From NCBI GenBank assembly GCA_037367405.1, contig JAZKJV010010618.1, positions 124,001 to 188,000 on the forward strand: a stretch of DNA of 64,000 nt, written 5' to 3'. Shown piece by piece: positions 1 to 11,200 of the stretch (position 1 is its first letter; the number at the start of each line of letters is the position of its first letter). Below the pieces are notes generated by a model, which was not told the origin of the DNA, searched no databases, and saw nothing but the letters and a program-made list of their open reading frames with translations. Source of the DNA: Ottelia alismoides (Eukaryota > Streptophyta > Magnoliopsida > Alismatales > Hydrocharitaceae). A program made the position numbers and the translations under genes.

Positions 1-340
1 AAATAAAAAATTATGGAAAAATGGGACGGGGTAGAGACATATAACCTATATGCTTATTATATATTCTGAAAAGAAAAGGAAATTAAAAATCAGAAAATTC
101 AAAAGAAAATAAAAATTATAAAATTAAAAATACAATAATAATGTAAAATTAAAAATCTATAATAATTAAATATAATAAAAAACCCACAAAAAATCAAAAA
201 GTAGAAAAAGTACAGAACATTTGTTGTTTATTTTTTAGACAATAAACAACCAATCCACGTATTTGTTCTCTGTGGTTCGACACTCTACACTTATTCACTA
301 TACATATATTTTGTAGAATTAAACTAAAATAAAATTTGAC
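1..340 (+). repeat. AT-rich LTR-like tail
   Basis: The first 230 bases are almost pure A/T with many short AAAAT-type runs. They are followed by a CTGTGGTTCGACAC motif near 270. An AT-rich block followed by this motif is common near the 3' end of Tat/Athila-type Gypsy LTRs. No boundary, primer site or coding domain is visible, so this is only a suggestion. Confidence 0.25.
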
Positions 341-1224
341 TCACACATTTGCATTGATTATTCATATATTGTGGGTTGATTGTTGATTTATTCAGATTGT
401 GTGAATACCGAGGGTCGTGAGAGCAGTCAACATAGCGATTGTCGGTTCAACCTGTTGGACACCACATATACTCCAAGACCAGACATTAGGTACCTCATAA
501 CATTCCAAATTATCAGCATGTCTCTTTTACTCTGTCATCGATGGGACGGTTGGTCCTCGTATGAGACGTTCTGAGCCTTTCACGAGGCTCTCCAGCCATA
601 AAGGTGAGGGGTCCTCGGTATGCCCTCGAATTATCTTCTCCAACATGTCCTTCGACATGGAATCTAAGGTTTATAGTAACCCATTGCTACCTTATAAAAT
701 GGGTCGGAGATCAACCTCCGATTGTTAATCGCGGGTCCTTGTTGTGCATTTTGTCCTTTGCTTGCGCCTTCACATTTCATCTTCCCTTTGCTAGATTGCA
801 AGGTAACGGCTCAAACTTTTCTTTATGCTGCTTCCATGATTGGGTTTACTATATGCTTATGGTCATTTTTTAGCCACTACATGTTGGGCTATTATCTTGA
901 TCACACAATATGCAGTTGGATTTCATTTGAGATTTATCTCCGATTTCTCATACGTTGCATGTTTGCTAGTTGTTGGGTTTTCTTTGATTGGACATAGTGG
1001 ATACTATGAATTTAAAATCTCTATAATTTATTCATTTCTGCTGGGAAGGGTGAATATTAATCGGGAATGGGATTATCTTTTGGTGGATGCACATACACTC
1101 AGTTGTTCTAATATCAATGTGGAGCAATTGGGTTAAATCCCCCCTTTATATTTTGTAATGATGCTCCAAATAGGTGATGAAACTTGGTTCTGTGTTTGAG
1201 ATGGCTTCTCTGAATTTTCCAATG
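341..1224. other. No recognisable gene
   Basis: Several short overlapping open frames are present (for example 380-574 and 722-997), but none shows a domain, a codon bias or a start context worth calling. The tract is T-rich on the + strand. I see no terminal repeats. Confidence 0.5.
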
Positions 1225-1318
1225 CTGCTTTGCTCCACCAAATCCACCCAATTTTGGTTTGGCTTCTGTGTAATATATTTCTTGATTGGTGATTGGATGG
1301 GTTTTTTTTAGCATGGCC
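1225..1318 (+). repeat. Stranded partial unit of the ~572-bp tandem array
   Basis: This stretch (CTCCACCAAATCC... to ...GGGTTTTTTTTAGCATGG) matches the same part of the units found at about 8758-8845, 9330-9410 and 12570-12660, with shared landmarks CTCCACC, CACCCAATTTTGGTTTG, TGATTGGTGATT and GGGTTTTTTT. It lies about 7.5 kb from the next copy. That distance fits one unit length plus an insertion of about 7 kb. Confidence 0.6.
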
Positions 1319-4223
1319 ATGAAGAGCCTGCGATTACCCTACCTAATTCAACTAAATTATCGATCAAATTCAATGTATCGTTCATTGTAGTTGGGTAAAT
1401 CAAGACTGATTAAAAACCACTTAGATTAATATCGAATTAAACACAAGCGACAATTTTTTTTATTTTACTTGAGCAAGCCCAAGGTCGAACTCAGGGAGGT
1501 AGCTTTTTCTTTAGGTTAATTTGAAGTCAATTTAGATGTTAGATTTTGAGGAGAATATTTTTTTATTTTTTTATTTAATTAAGAAAAACTGCAATGCAAT
1601 TCTAGGCAAATTTTAAGGTTAAATTTGAAGTATGGTCAAATTAAGTCCAAAAATGATGAAACTTGGCCAGAATATGAAATGCAATGAAATTAAGATACTG
1701 TATTTTTTTGGAATTTTTCAACTCTAATTGAATTAAATATGAATTAAATATGAATATAGGGTAGTTTTTGCAAAATTAATTTTAATAAATACCAAATCAA
1801 ATCATTTTCAGATACAAAAATTAACTAGATAATTCTATGTGAGCTGAATCCAGGAAAATTATTAAACCTTAAAAATGATGAATTTTGGACCTATTAAAAA
1901 TCAATTAAGCAAAATACTAATGAATTTATTAAGGTCTCGTTATGTGTGCAAATGATGTGATTTTAGGGCATGAAGTAGAAAAACTTAAAATAGATCTATT
2001 GTAATTTTTTTGGTGATTTTTGGAGCAAAAATAATTTAATATGGAATTTAAATCACATAGTGGCAAATCTGTGTAAATTTCCACAAAAATTATAATATTA
2101 AATTCCTAGAAGCTCACAAAAATATGACAAGTGTCCACAATGATAAAGCACAAGTTTCTCTACAACATGCATTTTTTGGAATTTAAAAATGATGCTAAAT
2201 GAGTGGTGAAATAAACGTGCAAATATGAATAAAATTGTTCAAAACAAAAACATGTGTACAGGAACTAAAGTGCAATTACCTATAATGTTGGGGGTATGTG
2301 TGCAAATTATCCACGGAACACGTACGCCTCACGTGATGCGCCTGGTAGGGACTGAAATGAAATTTTGGAAACTTGCAGGGGCCTTGGTGTAAATTACCCA
2401 GACTCTCCTCTGAAAGACCAAGAATAGTGAGACGTCTTAGGGCCACGTGAGGACCACGCGAGGTTCTAGGCTCGGGAAGCGTCGGAGGTTCGGATGGTGG
2501 TTCGGGTCTTCTGCATGCTCGGACATGCTTCAGAGTTGGCTCGGGAGCTCGAGCCTAAGGGGTGGGGAAGAGGCTCGAAGGAAGCGACGTGGCACGATAT
2601 AGACCATTCGATCGAGATGATCAACGGCTGCTAAAGCTGGATACATGGTATGCCTTGGGTCCATCAGATCAAGATAGATCCAACAGTGGTGGTGACTCCT
2701 GGAGCGGGCGATGTGGCGAAAGGTGGACCGTCAGATTGCAATCGATTCGACGGTATCTGGAGTTGAAGAAGCGACGAAAGGCAGACCATTAGATCGAGAT
2801 AAATCCAATAGTATCTGGAGCTATTGGAGAGGTTGACGTGGATCGATGATGACCGTCCCATCAAGACGATCGAACGATAGCTGTGCGTCATGCTCCTCCT
2901 CGCCGCCGCCTCCTACGACGGGTGTGGCTGGGCTCCGGCGATGCCCTCCTGGATCCGCCGCCCTCTTCCTCACTCGGTGAAGACGTCGGAAGGCTCCTGA
3001 GTGGCTGGGAATGGTCGTGGAGGTGTAGCAGAGCGACCGAAGCTTCTGGAAGAGGCCAGCGTGGTCTGTAGGCCGGGGACGATGGAGCTTGAAGCAGCTC
3101 TGGCAAAGTTCCGACCAATGAAGAAGGTGTCTCCTGCAGGGTTAGTAAATGTAGACGAGGCGTGCAGGTGCTCGCATGAAGTGTAGTGAGTGCTTGAGGC
3201 CTTATGGAATGAAGTGGTGAACGGAATGTGGTGTTCCTCCGCCGTGATTGGCAGAGCAATGGTCGGAGGTGGCTCGATGTGTCGTAAAGGTGAAAGAAGG
3301 GGTGTGAGAAGAAGCGAGCTCCAAGGCGGAGCTCAGGCGATGGTCAGTGGGACGTGTTAAGGAGCGAGAAGGCCTAATAAATTAGGAGATGATCAGAGGA
3401 AAAGAAGAAGAAGAAGATCGGAAGAGAAGATGGAGGAGGCTACTTGGGAATGGAGGCTCAGAGAGGAGTCTCCGATCTTCGCTCGAGGCTCGGTAGAAGC
3501 ACGGGCTCTAGCAGCTCGATGGAGGAGCTACTTGCACGGCGAAGATCTCCATGGATCTCGTCGGAGATGGCCCGCTGTTGTCGCTCGATTTCACGTCTGA
3601 TCTCTATCACAGATGGGTGTAGAAGAGCTCTAGGGTATATCGTGCAAGGGCGGATGGGGTTGATGATGGTTGGAGGCGGCGTATTTATAGAGGGAAGGTG
3701 GGGGACCGGGTGACGAAGGGTGAGGTTTACGTGGTGTTTATGGAGCAAGGAAGAAGGAGTCGTGGCAAGAGTGGGATCTGGTGAGGATGAGGGACGTTGG
3801 GTCATCATCGTGGGGCGATCAACGGGTGGAGAAGGTGGCGGATATGGCGACGAAAATAGAAAGGGGCGGCGAGTTGGCGAGGTGGTGACGACGTGGGCGA
3901 GGTATTCTCGAAGGTAGGAGACGAGCTCTAGACCATTGGATCTAGTGATCCAACGGCTTAGGCGGGGCGTTAAGGAGTGGGTAGGATTAAATCGCATCAA
4001 CACCATCAAAGGGCGATGGACGCACCACATGGCAGGATGTGGGTGTGGCACTAGCGAATGGTGGAGATGAGAGGGGATTGTCGATCGAGTGGTTGTGGAT
4101 ATCAGAGGAGATCATCGGCTAGGATGAGAGCATCAAGGCCCCGATCGAGCGGCTGTGGGAGGTGATGCATGGCGTGCTGAGGTTAAGGCGGATAGATGGG
4201 TTGCGTGGTGCAACCAGAGGGCG
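1319..4223. other. Unassigned non-coding segment, GC/purine-rich in its right half
   Basis: 1319-2300 is AT-rich with no feature. From about 2430 the sequence becomes G- and GA-rich on the + strand and carries loosely repeated modules of the form 'ACCATTNGATCGAGAT...ATCCAATAGTATCTGGAG' at about 2600, 2665, 2725, 2785 and 3935. Open frames such as 3458-4051 on the minus strand are long only because this biased DNA lacks stops; they show no domain. The segment ends at the left LTR of the element at 4224-8153 and may be part of the same insertion. Confidence 0.4.
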
Positions 4224-4746
4224 CCACGTGGCCCAATCAGATTAGTCGAAGAAGAAGGTGAAATAAGAGAGGAAAAATGGCCGAATTTGGAAAAACTCAA
4301 AACATGAAAGTTGTAGATCTCGATGAGATCTACAATTCATATTGACCAAAAATGGAAATGAGGTCAAATGAAGTGATAAAATACAAGGGTACAATTACAA
4401 ATACATACAGTATACAAAGGGGGCCCAAAACCCAAGTTTTGCATACGAGCTCCGATTTTAATTAAATAGGTCTCATTTTGAAGGTCTCTGAATGTACAAT
4501 ATTTTAAAAGTGAGTAGACCTATATCGGAGGTTGTATGAGAGATATATATGCATTTTAAGGTCCATGGTCTCAAACTTGGATTGGGGTCTTATTGGTCAA
4601 TTTTACAAGTTAGTATTATTTGGAATTTTTGTTGTATTAGTGTTAGTAATATGTATACTATAGAGTTGAATTTTATGGAGTTTAGAGTTAGTATAAAATA
4701 CATAAATATAGATGATTTTTGCAAGTGAGTTTGGCTTCATATTTAA
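4224..4746 (-). repeat. 3' LTR (left copy) of the 4224-8153 element
   Basis: It aligns almost without gaps to 7651-8153 over landmarks such as CCCAATCAGATTAGTCGAAG, GGGGGCCCAAAACCCAAG and AGTGAGTTTGGCTTC. Similarity stops just before the protease-like coding segment at about 4747. Confidence 0.75.
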
Positions 4747-5203
4747 TAGGAGGCTGGGTAAACTCTCTTCGGTGCTCAATGTCAATGACCGTGAAGTCTA
4801 CCTGGAGTAGAGCACCTTGGAAAGTTATGATGACTGAAATGGTTCCTCTCGACCATTTTATAGATCGATCAGTCAGCTGAACGTTCTCTCTCGACTTTCT
4901 GATTGTCCTGAGTTTGAGCTTGTCAAACACAGAGGTCGGGAGGATATTTATTGGAGAGTCATCATTGACTCTTGCATGGATAAAGATAGAGTCTTTGATT
5001 TCACACTCAACTCGGGGAAACCGCTTCACTCTGCGGCTCTTAGTCTTTCTCTCCATCACCGAGGAGGTGGCCATAGACACTAAGTGTCTCTCAGTCATTG
5101 TCCTCTTATTGACTGACCTCTTGGCCATCAATTTAGTCTTTACAAATCTCTTGAGGTCGGGGAAGTGATCTATGGCCTTTATTAAGGGAAGTTTAAAAAT
5201 CAA
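4747..5203 (-). pseudogene. Retropepsin-like (aspartic protease) segment of a Gypsy-type polyprotein
   Basis: The minus-strand open frame (171 codons counted on into the LTR at 4688) contains 'INILPTSVFDKLKL' followed by 'QLTDRSIKWSRG' and 'VDFTVIDIEH'. This is the usual order of motifs in plant Gypsy proteases: flap-side hydrophobic segment, L-A-D-R-S block, then V-D-F-x-V-I-D. The position where the catalytic D-[ST/L]-G triad is expected reads N-D-D-S-P, so the active site appears altered. After 'IDIEH' the family normally continues towards the reverse transcriptase. Here the frame instead enters the LTR, which means the rest of pol is absent. Confidence 0.6.
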
Positions 5204-5266
5204 TTCCTCATCGAGTGCTTCCCTTAGGGCATGATCTAATTTTTAAGTCTTTTTCATTTTCTATTT

Positions 5267-5518
5267 TTATGAATTCAATGTTTTTGGTCTTTTTGGAATT
5301 TTCATTTTTTTGGTATTCTTGGTGGATGAATGATTAGACTCTGGATTGGAGGGTAAGTGGTTAGTAGAAGAGGGAGGTAGAATTGACTCTAGCTGTACGT
5401 GATGTGTGGGTTCCCTAATGCTCGCTCGGTTTTCAACATCAAGTCTACTTACTTCCTTCTCCACTTTCATACCCAGGCTGGCAAAAATTGAGTGCAATAT
5501 TTCTATGACATCTCTCAA
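5267..5518 (-). pseudogene. Downstream part of the gag-like frame (shifted)
   Basis: This minus-strand frame of 83 codons starts at the last codons of the 5515-6279 frame and reads 'MRDVIEILHSIFASLGMKVEKEV', a plausible continuation of the gag-like protein after a one-base frame change at about 5515. It becomes rich in serine, asparagine and lysine towards its end. It is a decayed retrotransposon product and has no recognisable enzyme motif. Confidence 0.4.
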
Positions 5519-6279
5519 CTTGTTACCAATGATTCATTTTTCTCAGTAAGTATGGAAATTCCATCCTCCAAAATATTCTCATGACAAACCATGGTTGAGT
5601 TCTGATCAATTGGAGGATACTGCTGAGATATTGGGGTCTCATACTCAACATACCTAGACTCTGGCATGCAATTTTGGGTCGAATATGGATTATCTGTGTG
5701 GCAGATATCGGTCGGAACCTCATGTAATGGAGTCAATGAACGAGGGACTGGTAAGTCTAGCTCATGAGTCCAAGCCCTTGAATGAGTAGGCTCTCCGAAT
5801 GTATAATATGTAGGTCGGTCAATGTAGGCTTGATTACTAGGGTCAATCAAGTCAGGAAGATCAGAAGGTGCATGCCTCTCCATTCGGTATGTTCGATCGA
5901 CCATGTTATGCTCTAAGGTCGAGTCGGGATGTGTATATGTAAATTGTTGTCTGGTCTTCTGCCAATCATCTATATCAGTAGTGGCTTGCTCTTCATTCGG
6001 TTCTTTGATTCCAGCAAGCTCTCGAAAAGAAGGACAATCAGCCCAAGATGGAAGTAGATCCGGAGTGTTAGAATATGGAGTAGGTGAGAAACGCGAAGAA
6101 TTGGAGAAGTCAATCGAAGTTCTGACTTCATAATCGGGTTGAGGTGGAACCGACCACGGGTAAGGGTCTCCCTTGGATGGCAGAGGATACATGGGAGAAG
6201 GAAAAGATGAAGATGAATGGTATATGGTCGAGGAGGAATGACCAGAGGTCTCAGGGTATGGGGACCAATATCCCGACAT
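5515..6279 (-). CDS. Gag-like protein of the non-autonomous LTR element
   Basis: The open frame reads on from 6360, but I place the start at the internal Met at 6279, because upstream residues are a cysteine/leucine stretch without similarity and the protein then begins 'MSGYWSPYPETSGHSSS'. The product is about 254 residues, hydrophilic and rich in S, P, Y and T, with no zinc knuckle. Its position between the primer site (7633-7650) and the protease-like segment (4747-5203) is the gag position. I do not recognise a specific gag family, so the name rests on location. A frame change at its end joins it to 5267-5518. Confidence 0.45.
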   Translation of the reverse strand: MSGYWSPYPETSGHSSSTIYHSSSSFPSPMYPLPSKGDPYPWSVPPQPDYEVRTSIDFSNSSRFSPTPYSNTPDLLPSWADCPSFRELAGIKEPNEEQATTDIDDWQKTRQQFTYTHPDSTLEHNMVDRTYRMERHAPSDLPDLIDPSNQAYIDRPTYYTFGEPTHSRAWTHELDLPVPRSLTPLHEVPTDICHTDNPYSTQNCMPESRYVEYETPISQQYPPIDQNSTMVCHENILEDGISILTEKNESLVTS

Positions 6280-7632
6280 CTTGAAGCAGATCGAGGTAGA
6301 AAACGTGCAATTACACAGGATAACGCACACAGACAGACAAAAAGATAAATGTAAGAGCAAACCCCGAGTTCATACTTAACACGATGAAGGACCCGAAATC
6401 ATGTCCGATTAGTCTGGTTGATTTTAAGTGTGATTTTTCAAGCAAGTAGTAAAGGTTACGTGACCTATAGGAAGTCGTCTCAAAGCCAGATGCGTCTCTC
6501 CCCTGTTTAACCTGACGCATAAGATACCAATGCCCTTCCTTTCTTCGCTCCTATCCCTAGCTGAGAGTTCAAGGACTTGCCCCTATCTTCCTGCCGCAGC
6601 AGACAGAGGCTACTAGCAACTTGTCGTGGTGCACCGCAATTTCGCACCTATCTACCTACCGGAGTAGGCAGAGGCTACTTGGCGTTGGTCAGTTGAACCC
6701 ATAGTTCAGGCTGTGATATTTGCTCGGATCGGGGTACGCGATATGGAAGGCGGGGATTTTGCTTTGCCTTAGGGTGTGCATACACACTCTTGTACCCTCA
6801 CTCAGCCTGAAATCAAGGTCGGGATTAACCTCTCGCAAACAGAATTTCCAATTTTATTTTGATTTTTTTGGTTAATTTGTTTAGCAGTCCTGATTTTAAG
6901 TTAGGTGACCACTTGATTAGTCCACACACAAGGCACGTCTATCGTCCAGTCCCAATTTCCTTTAATACCAATTTTGAAAAACCAAGGGAGAAAGAGTCGA
7001 GAAAAGCCGATGCACGATAAAACAATGATGTATGCTAAGTTCATAAGACTTATAGTGATCCTCGTACTTTATATGTGGGATGCAAAACAGAATTGAAATT
7101 CATCTATATGAAATGCAAACGAAAAAGCCGCTCCTAGACAAGCAGTTCTATTAGCAAGTGAAGAACAAGTTAGATTTCGTTAAGTCCTGCGATTTAAGTG
7201 TGTCTTTTAAGTGTGATGTGTGGTCCTAAATGTTACGAGCACAAACAGTCCTAAGAGAGTTCTAAGAGCCGCAAGTGTAGGTCCAATTCCACGTTAAGCA
7301 ACCACACAACGCACGGGGACACGTTTTATTATGACTTACACGTGCGAGAACCCAAATGGGAACCACTGGAAAGTGCAAAAACAAAAATAAAATTTCTACA
7401 AGTCCTCTCAAAAACACTCAATTTATTTCGACACAGGTTCGTTGGCTCGCTTGGCGAAGCACCTTCGACTCCTCGTATTCCTCGCACGAAAATAATTGAT
7501 GGTCAAATAAAGGACGACATAAAATAAACAAAAAATGAATAGAAAATATTCACAAAAAAAGCCATGAATCAGACTACCCCAAGATGGAAAATCTAAAATC
7601 AAAATTTTCTAAAAATTAACCTAAGTCGTGCC
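6280..7632 (-). other. Untranslated leader of the LTR element
   Basis: This is 1.35 kb between primer site and gag on the minus strand. The small frame at 6311-6520 overlaps the gag upstream frame and has no features. No repeats or structured motifs stand out. A long leader before gag is common in Gypsy elements. Confidence 0.4.
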
Positions 7633-7650
7633 TCCCCGGCAACGGCGCCA
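7633..7650 (-). promoter_or_regulatory. Primer-binding site (tRNA-Asp type)
   Basis: The minus strand reads TGGCGCCGTTGCCGGGGA, the complement of the CCA-ended 3' terminus of plant tRNA-Asp. This primer is used by many Gypsy elements. It touches the right LTR and fixes the element's direction. Confidence 0.8.
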
Positions 7651-8153
7651 CCACACGACCCAATCAGATTAGTCGAAGAAGAAGGTGAAATAAGAGGGGG
7701 AAAATGCTCGAATTTGGAAAAACTCAAAACATGAAAGTTGTAGATCTCATGTTGATCAAAAACAGAAATGAGGTCAAATGAAGTGATAAAATATAAGGGT
7801 ACAATTACAAATACATACATTATACAAAGGGGGCCCAAAACCCAAGTTTTACATACGAGCTCCGATTTTAATGAAATAGATCTCATTTTGAAGGTCTATG
7901 GATGTACATTATTTTAAAAGTGAGTAGACCAGTATCAGAAGTTGTATGAGAGAGATATGTGCATTTTAAGTTCCATGGTCTCAAACTTGGATTGGGGTTT
8001 TATCGGTCAATTTTACAAATTAGCATTTTTTGGTATTTTTATTGTATTAGAGTTAGTAATATGTATACTATAGAGTTGAATTTATGGAGTTTAGAGTTAA
8101 TATAAATACATAAATATAGATGATTTTTACAAGTGAGTTTGGCTTCTTATTTA
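7651..8153 (-). repeat. 5' LTR (right copy) of the 4224-8153 element
   Basis: See the partner copy at 4224-4746. The inner edge is set by the primer-binding site. The outer edge is where similarity with the left copy stops (...GGCTTCTTATTTAA). The 145 bases between here and 8299 match nothing else in the window. Confidence 0.75.
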
Positions 8154-8298
8154 ATGCAGACGTGGATGCTAAAATGTAGATATTATCAATGCATACCTGA
8201 ATGCTAATTATGCAATATAGGTGGAAATATGACTCTAATTACTCAGGAACAAAGCTCTATTTTCAACTTTTAGAGTGATGAATCATAGATTCACCAGC

Positions 8299-11200
8299 CA
8301 AGTGCTTATATCATCTCATTTCTCCTAATGTCCCCTTGATGGGAGAAGATCTACAGAACCTTGAAACTTCGATTTTGGTTATTCTCATGTTCACAGCTAG
8401 TTGAAATTTAGATCTTGATGCTTCTAAGTTTGGAATTTGCTGCTGAGCATACCCCATTGGGCTGATCCTCTTGAGTGTTATACATTTACTGTTCTATGGT
8501 GGCTTGGATCCCGATGGTCGATATTTTAGCTCATGTTATTCTTGATGTTGTTTTATGATGACCATTTTCGTAGCCTATTTGATGGGAGATTGTTATGGGT
8601 GTCTTATGATGATCATCTTGGATTCAGATGACAGAATTTTACAGGTGACTTGTGATGATAAAACTCCACTTTATTTTTTGTTAAGTTGCTCCATTTTGGT
8701 CCTGTTAGTTGCTGTTGTGATTGATATGCCTTGTATGACTTTCCATTTGCTGCTATGCTCCACCAGATCTACCCAATTTTTGGTTTGACATATGTGTAAT
8801 ATGCTGCTTGATTGGTGATTAAATGGGTTTTTTTTCTTGGTGTGGCCCAATGCCTGCTATGATGTTTATGTCATCCCATTTCTCCGGATGTATCCCTAGA
8901 TGGGAGAAGATCTATGGAGACTTGGAACTTTGATTTTGGTTGTTATCATGTTCCTATCTAGATAGAATTTGGATCTTGACGCTTCAAAGTTTGGAATTTG
9001 CTGATGAGCATGCCCTAGCAGGCTGCTATGATAAATTGTCTTCCTGAGAGCTGCATATTCGCTGCTCTATGGTGACTTGGATCATAATGACCGACATTTT
9101 GGCCCTTGTGATACTTGTTGTTGTTTTATAGCGGTCATCTTGGTAGCATGTTTTATGGGAGAATGTTATGGGGTCTTATGATGATCATCTTGGATTCCGA
9201 TGGAAGAATTTTATGGGTGACTTGTGATGATGAAACCCTGCTTTATTTTTTGTTAAGTTGTTCCATTTTGGTCGTGTTAGTTATTGATGTGATTGATATG
9301 CCTTGTATGACTTTTCCTTCGATGCTTTACTCCAGCAGATCCACCCAATTTTTGGTTTGACAATTTTGTAATATGCCGCTTGATTGGTGATTAGATGGGA
9401 TTTTTCTGAGCGTGGCCCAAGTACCTCTATGATGTTTATATCATCCCAATTCTCCTGATATTCCCTTTGATGAGAGAAGATCCACAGAGCCTTGAAACTT
9501 TGATTTTGGTTGTTCTCATGTTCCCATCTAGTTGAAATTTGGATCTTTTATGCTTCAAAGTTTGGAATTTGCTGATGAGCATTCTCCATTGGGTTGCTAT
9601 GATACCTTGTCCTCCTGAGAGCTGCATATCTATTACATATACTATTAGTGAGTTTTCCAACTTCTTCATTAAAAATGCTGCCACGTGTATCCTTCCCCCT
9701 TGAGTCTCTCCCCCGCTGACAACGCCCAACGCTCTTCCTCCTTCTCCCTCTCTCTCTCTCTCTCTTCACTCCCCTCTTCCCTTCTCTCTCTACCCACAGT
9801 CCCTCTCTCTTTTTCTCTAATCTCTAACCACGATGCGCTATCTCTACCCCCTATCGGTTTCTCTCTCAACCCATACTCCTCTTGCACTAAAACATTTCCA
9901 TCTTCTCTCTTTCAAGGAAATTTTTTACTCTCATCTTTCCTTTGAATACGTAAAGTTGAGTTCTATCCACGTGGTAGCCTGCCTATACACAGTTTTACCA
10001 TTCCAGCATTTATCTCCTTCGGTTTTTTTCCTCTTCTTATATATATATGCGTATTCCGCCCTGTCCCCCACCACCTCTCTTCAGTGTTTGCCTTTTCAAT
10101 TGTTGTATCTTTGGCCCTGTGCCATTTACCACAGATTTTATCCCGCGTGTCGCTCCTTTTTCCTTCTTCGAGAGCAGAGAACTCTTCAGCGTTTGCCTTT
10201 GTAATTTTTCCCTCTTCTCATGTGTATTCCTTCGCCTTCCATCGTTGCTTCCCCTGCCATCTGTCGCAGATTATATTCCACCCATCACCTCTTCCTCCTT
10301 CGAGAAATGGTCTCTCGAGTTCCACCGCTCTCCACTTTCTAGCGTTCTCTGCTATGAGAAGCCCCTTTATTCCGTCACTCGATATGAGACTATCAACCTC
10401 TTTTATCCTTTTTTATTACGAGAATGAGTTATCCATTCTACTAATCTGATTTTTTCCAACTTCTGAGTGGTGTAGCCCCCATCTTCGACCGTTCGACCGT
10501 CTTTTCTTGGTTTTCCCCTTTGTTGGTGGTGTTATTTGTTATTTGTGTTTGATAAACGACAATAATGATGCTTAATGTGTTCTTTATATGCGTTTTATAT
10601 AACTGTGATGGATGGGAGTTGGGGAATGTATACTGGAGGTATCTACCGATACATGAGATATTAAGAAACTTTAGTCAATTTATATCCAGTAGTTCATATC
10701 CAGTGTTCACATCAATGTCTATGAAATAGATGATCCGCCACCCTAAGATTCTAAGAAGCCATTTCATTTCGTTCTGTCATCCGGTATGCTCCTGCCGACC
10801 TCTTTCCTTGATTTCTTCTATCGTTGATGGTGTTGTTTGTTATTTGTTTTCGATAAAAGACAATAATGATGCTTCATGTAATTTTTTATATGTGATCATA
10901 TATCTCTAACCGGTGTTGGGAACAACAATTAATTATCCAATTAGGATAATAGAGTCATTAAAACTTAAGCCACTGGCAAGATGTATACCTGTAAACTTGG
11001 GATAACTTCCCAAACATACCTAAATACTGCTCTGTAACAAATATTAACTTTTTTTTTTCATTTGTTCTAAGAAATTAATTTTTTTCATTTGTTCCGAGAA
11101 CAAGGGATTCAATTCGTGGAAATTTCGACTGTAGAATCGATCCACCACATAGTAAACTTGATGAAACAGGTAGCATTAAAAAATTGCGATCTGAATGACT

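Larger units (their letters stand above)
4224..8153 (-). mobile_element. Non-autonomous LTR retrotransposon (Gypsy-like, gag + protease remnant only)
   Basis: Two direct copies of about 500-520 bp (about 4224-4746 and 7651-8153) flank a 2.9-kb interior. A primer-binding site complementary to the 3' end of tRNA-Asp (minus-strand TGGCGCCGTTGCCGGGGA, at 7633-7650) abuts the right copy. The element therefore reads right to left, with the 5' LTR on the right. The interior encodes a gag-like protein and a retropepsin-like segment that runs straight into the left LTR. No reverse transcriptase, RNase H or integrase is present, so it would depend on another element. Outer boundaries are approximate: I see no clean TG...CA ends and no target duplication. 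The LTR copies look roughly 90% identical by eye. Confidence 0.75.

Noticed and set aside
3458..4051. 197-codon minus-strand frame
   Set aside because: Long only because of purine/pyrimidine bias; no domain, and other frames are open in the same stretch.
7633..7650. tRNA gene fragment
   Set aside because: Only the 18-base complement of a tRNA 3' end, placed next to an LTR: a primer-binding site. The same applies to TGGTATCAGAGC at 38551, 40579 and 46895 (minus), and TGGCATCAGAGC at 51758.
9685..10449. Four overlapping plus-strand frames of 86-126 codons
   Set aside because: They lie in pyrimidine-rich Helitron DNA, are Ser/Leu/Phe/Pro-rich in every frame, and show no domain.
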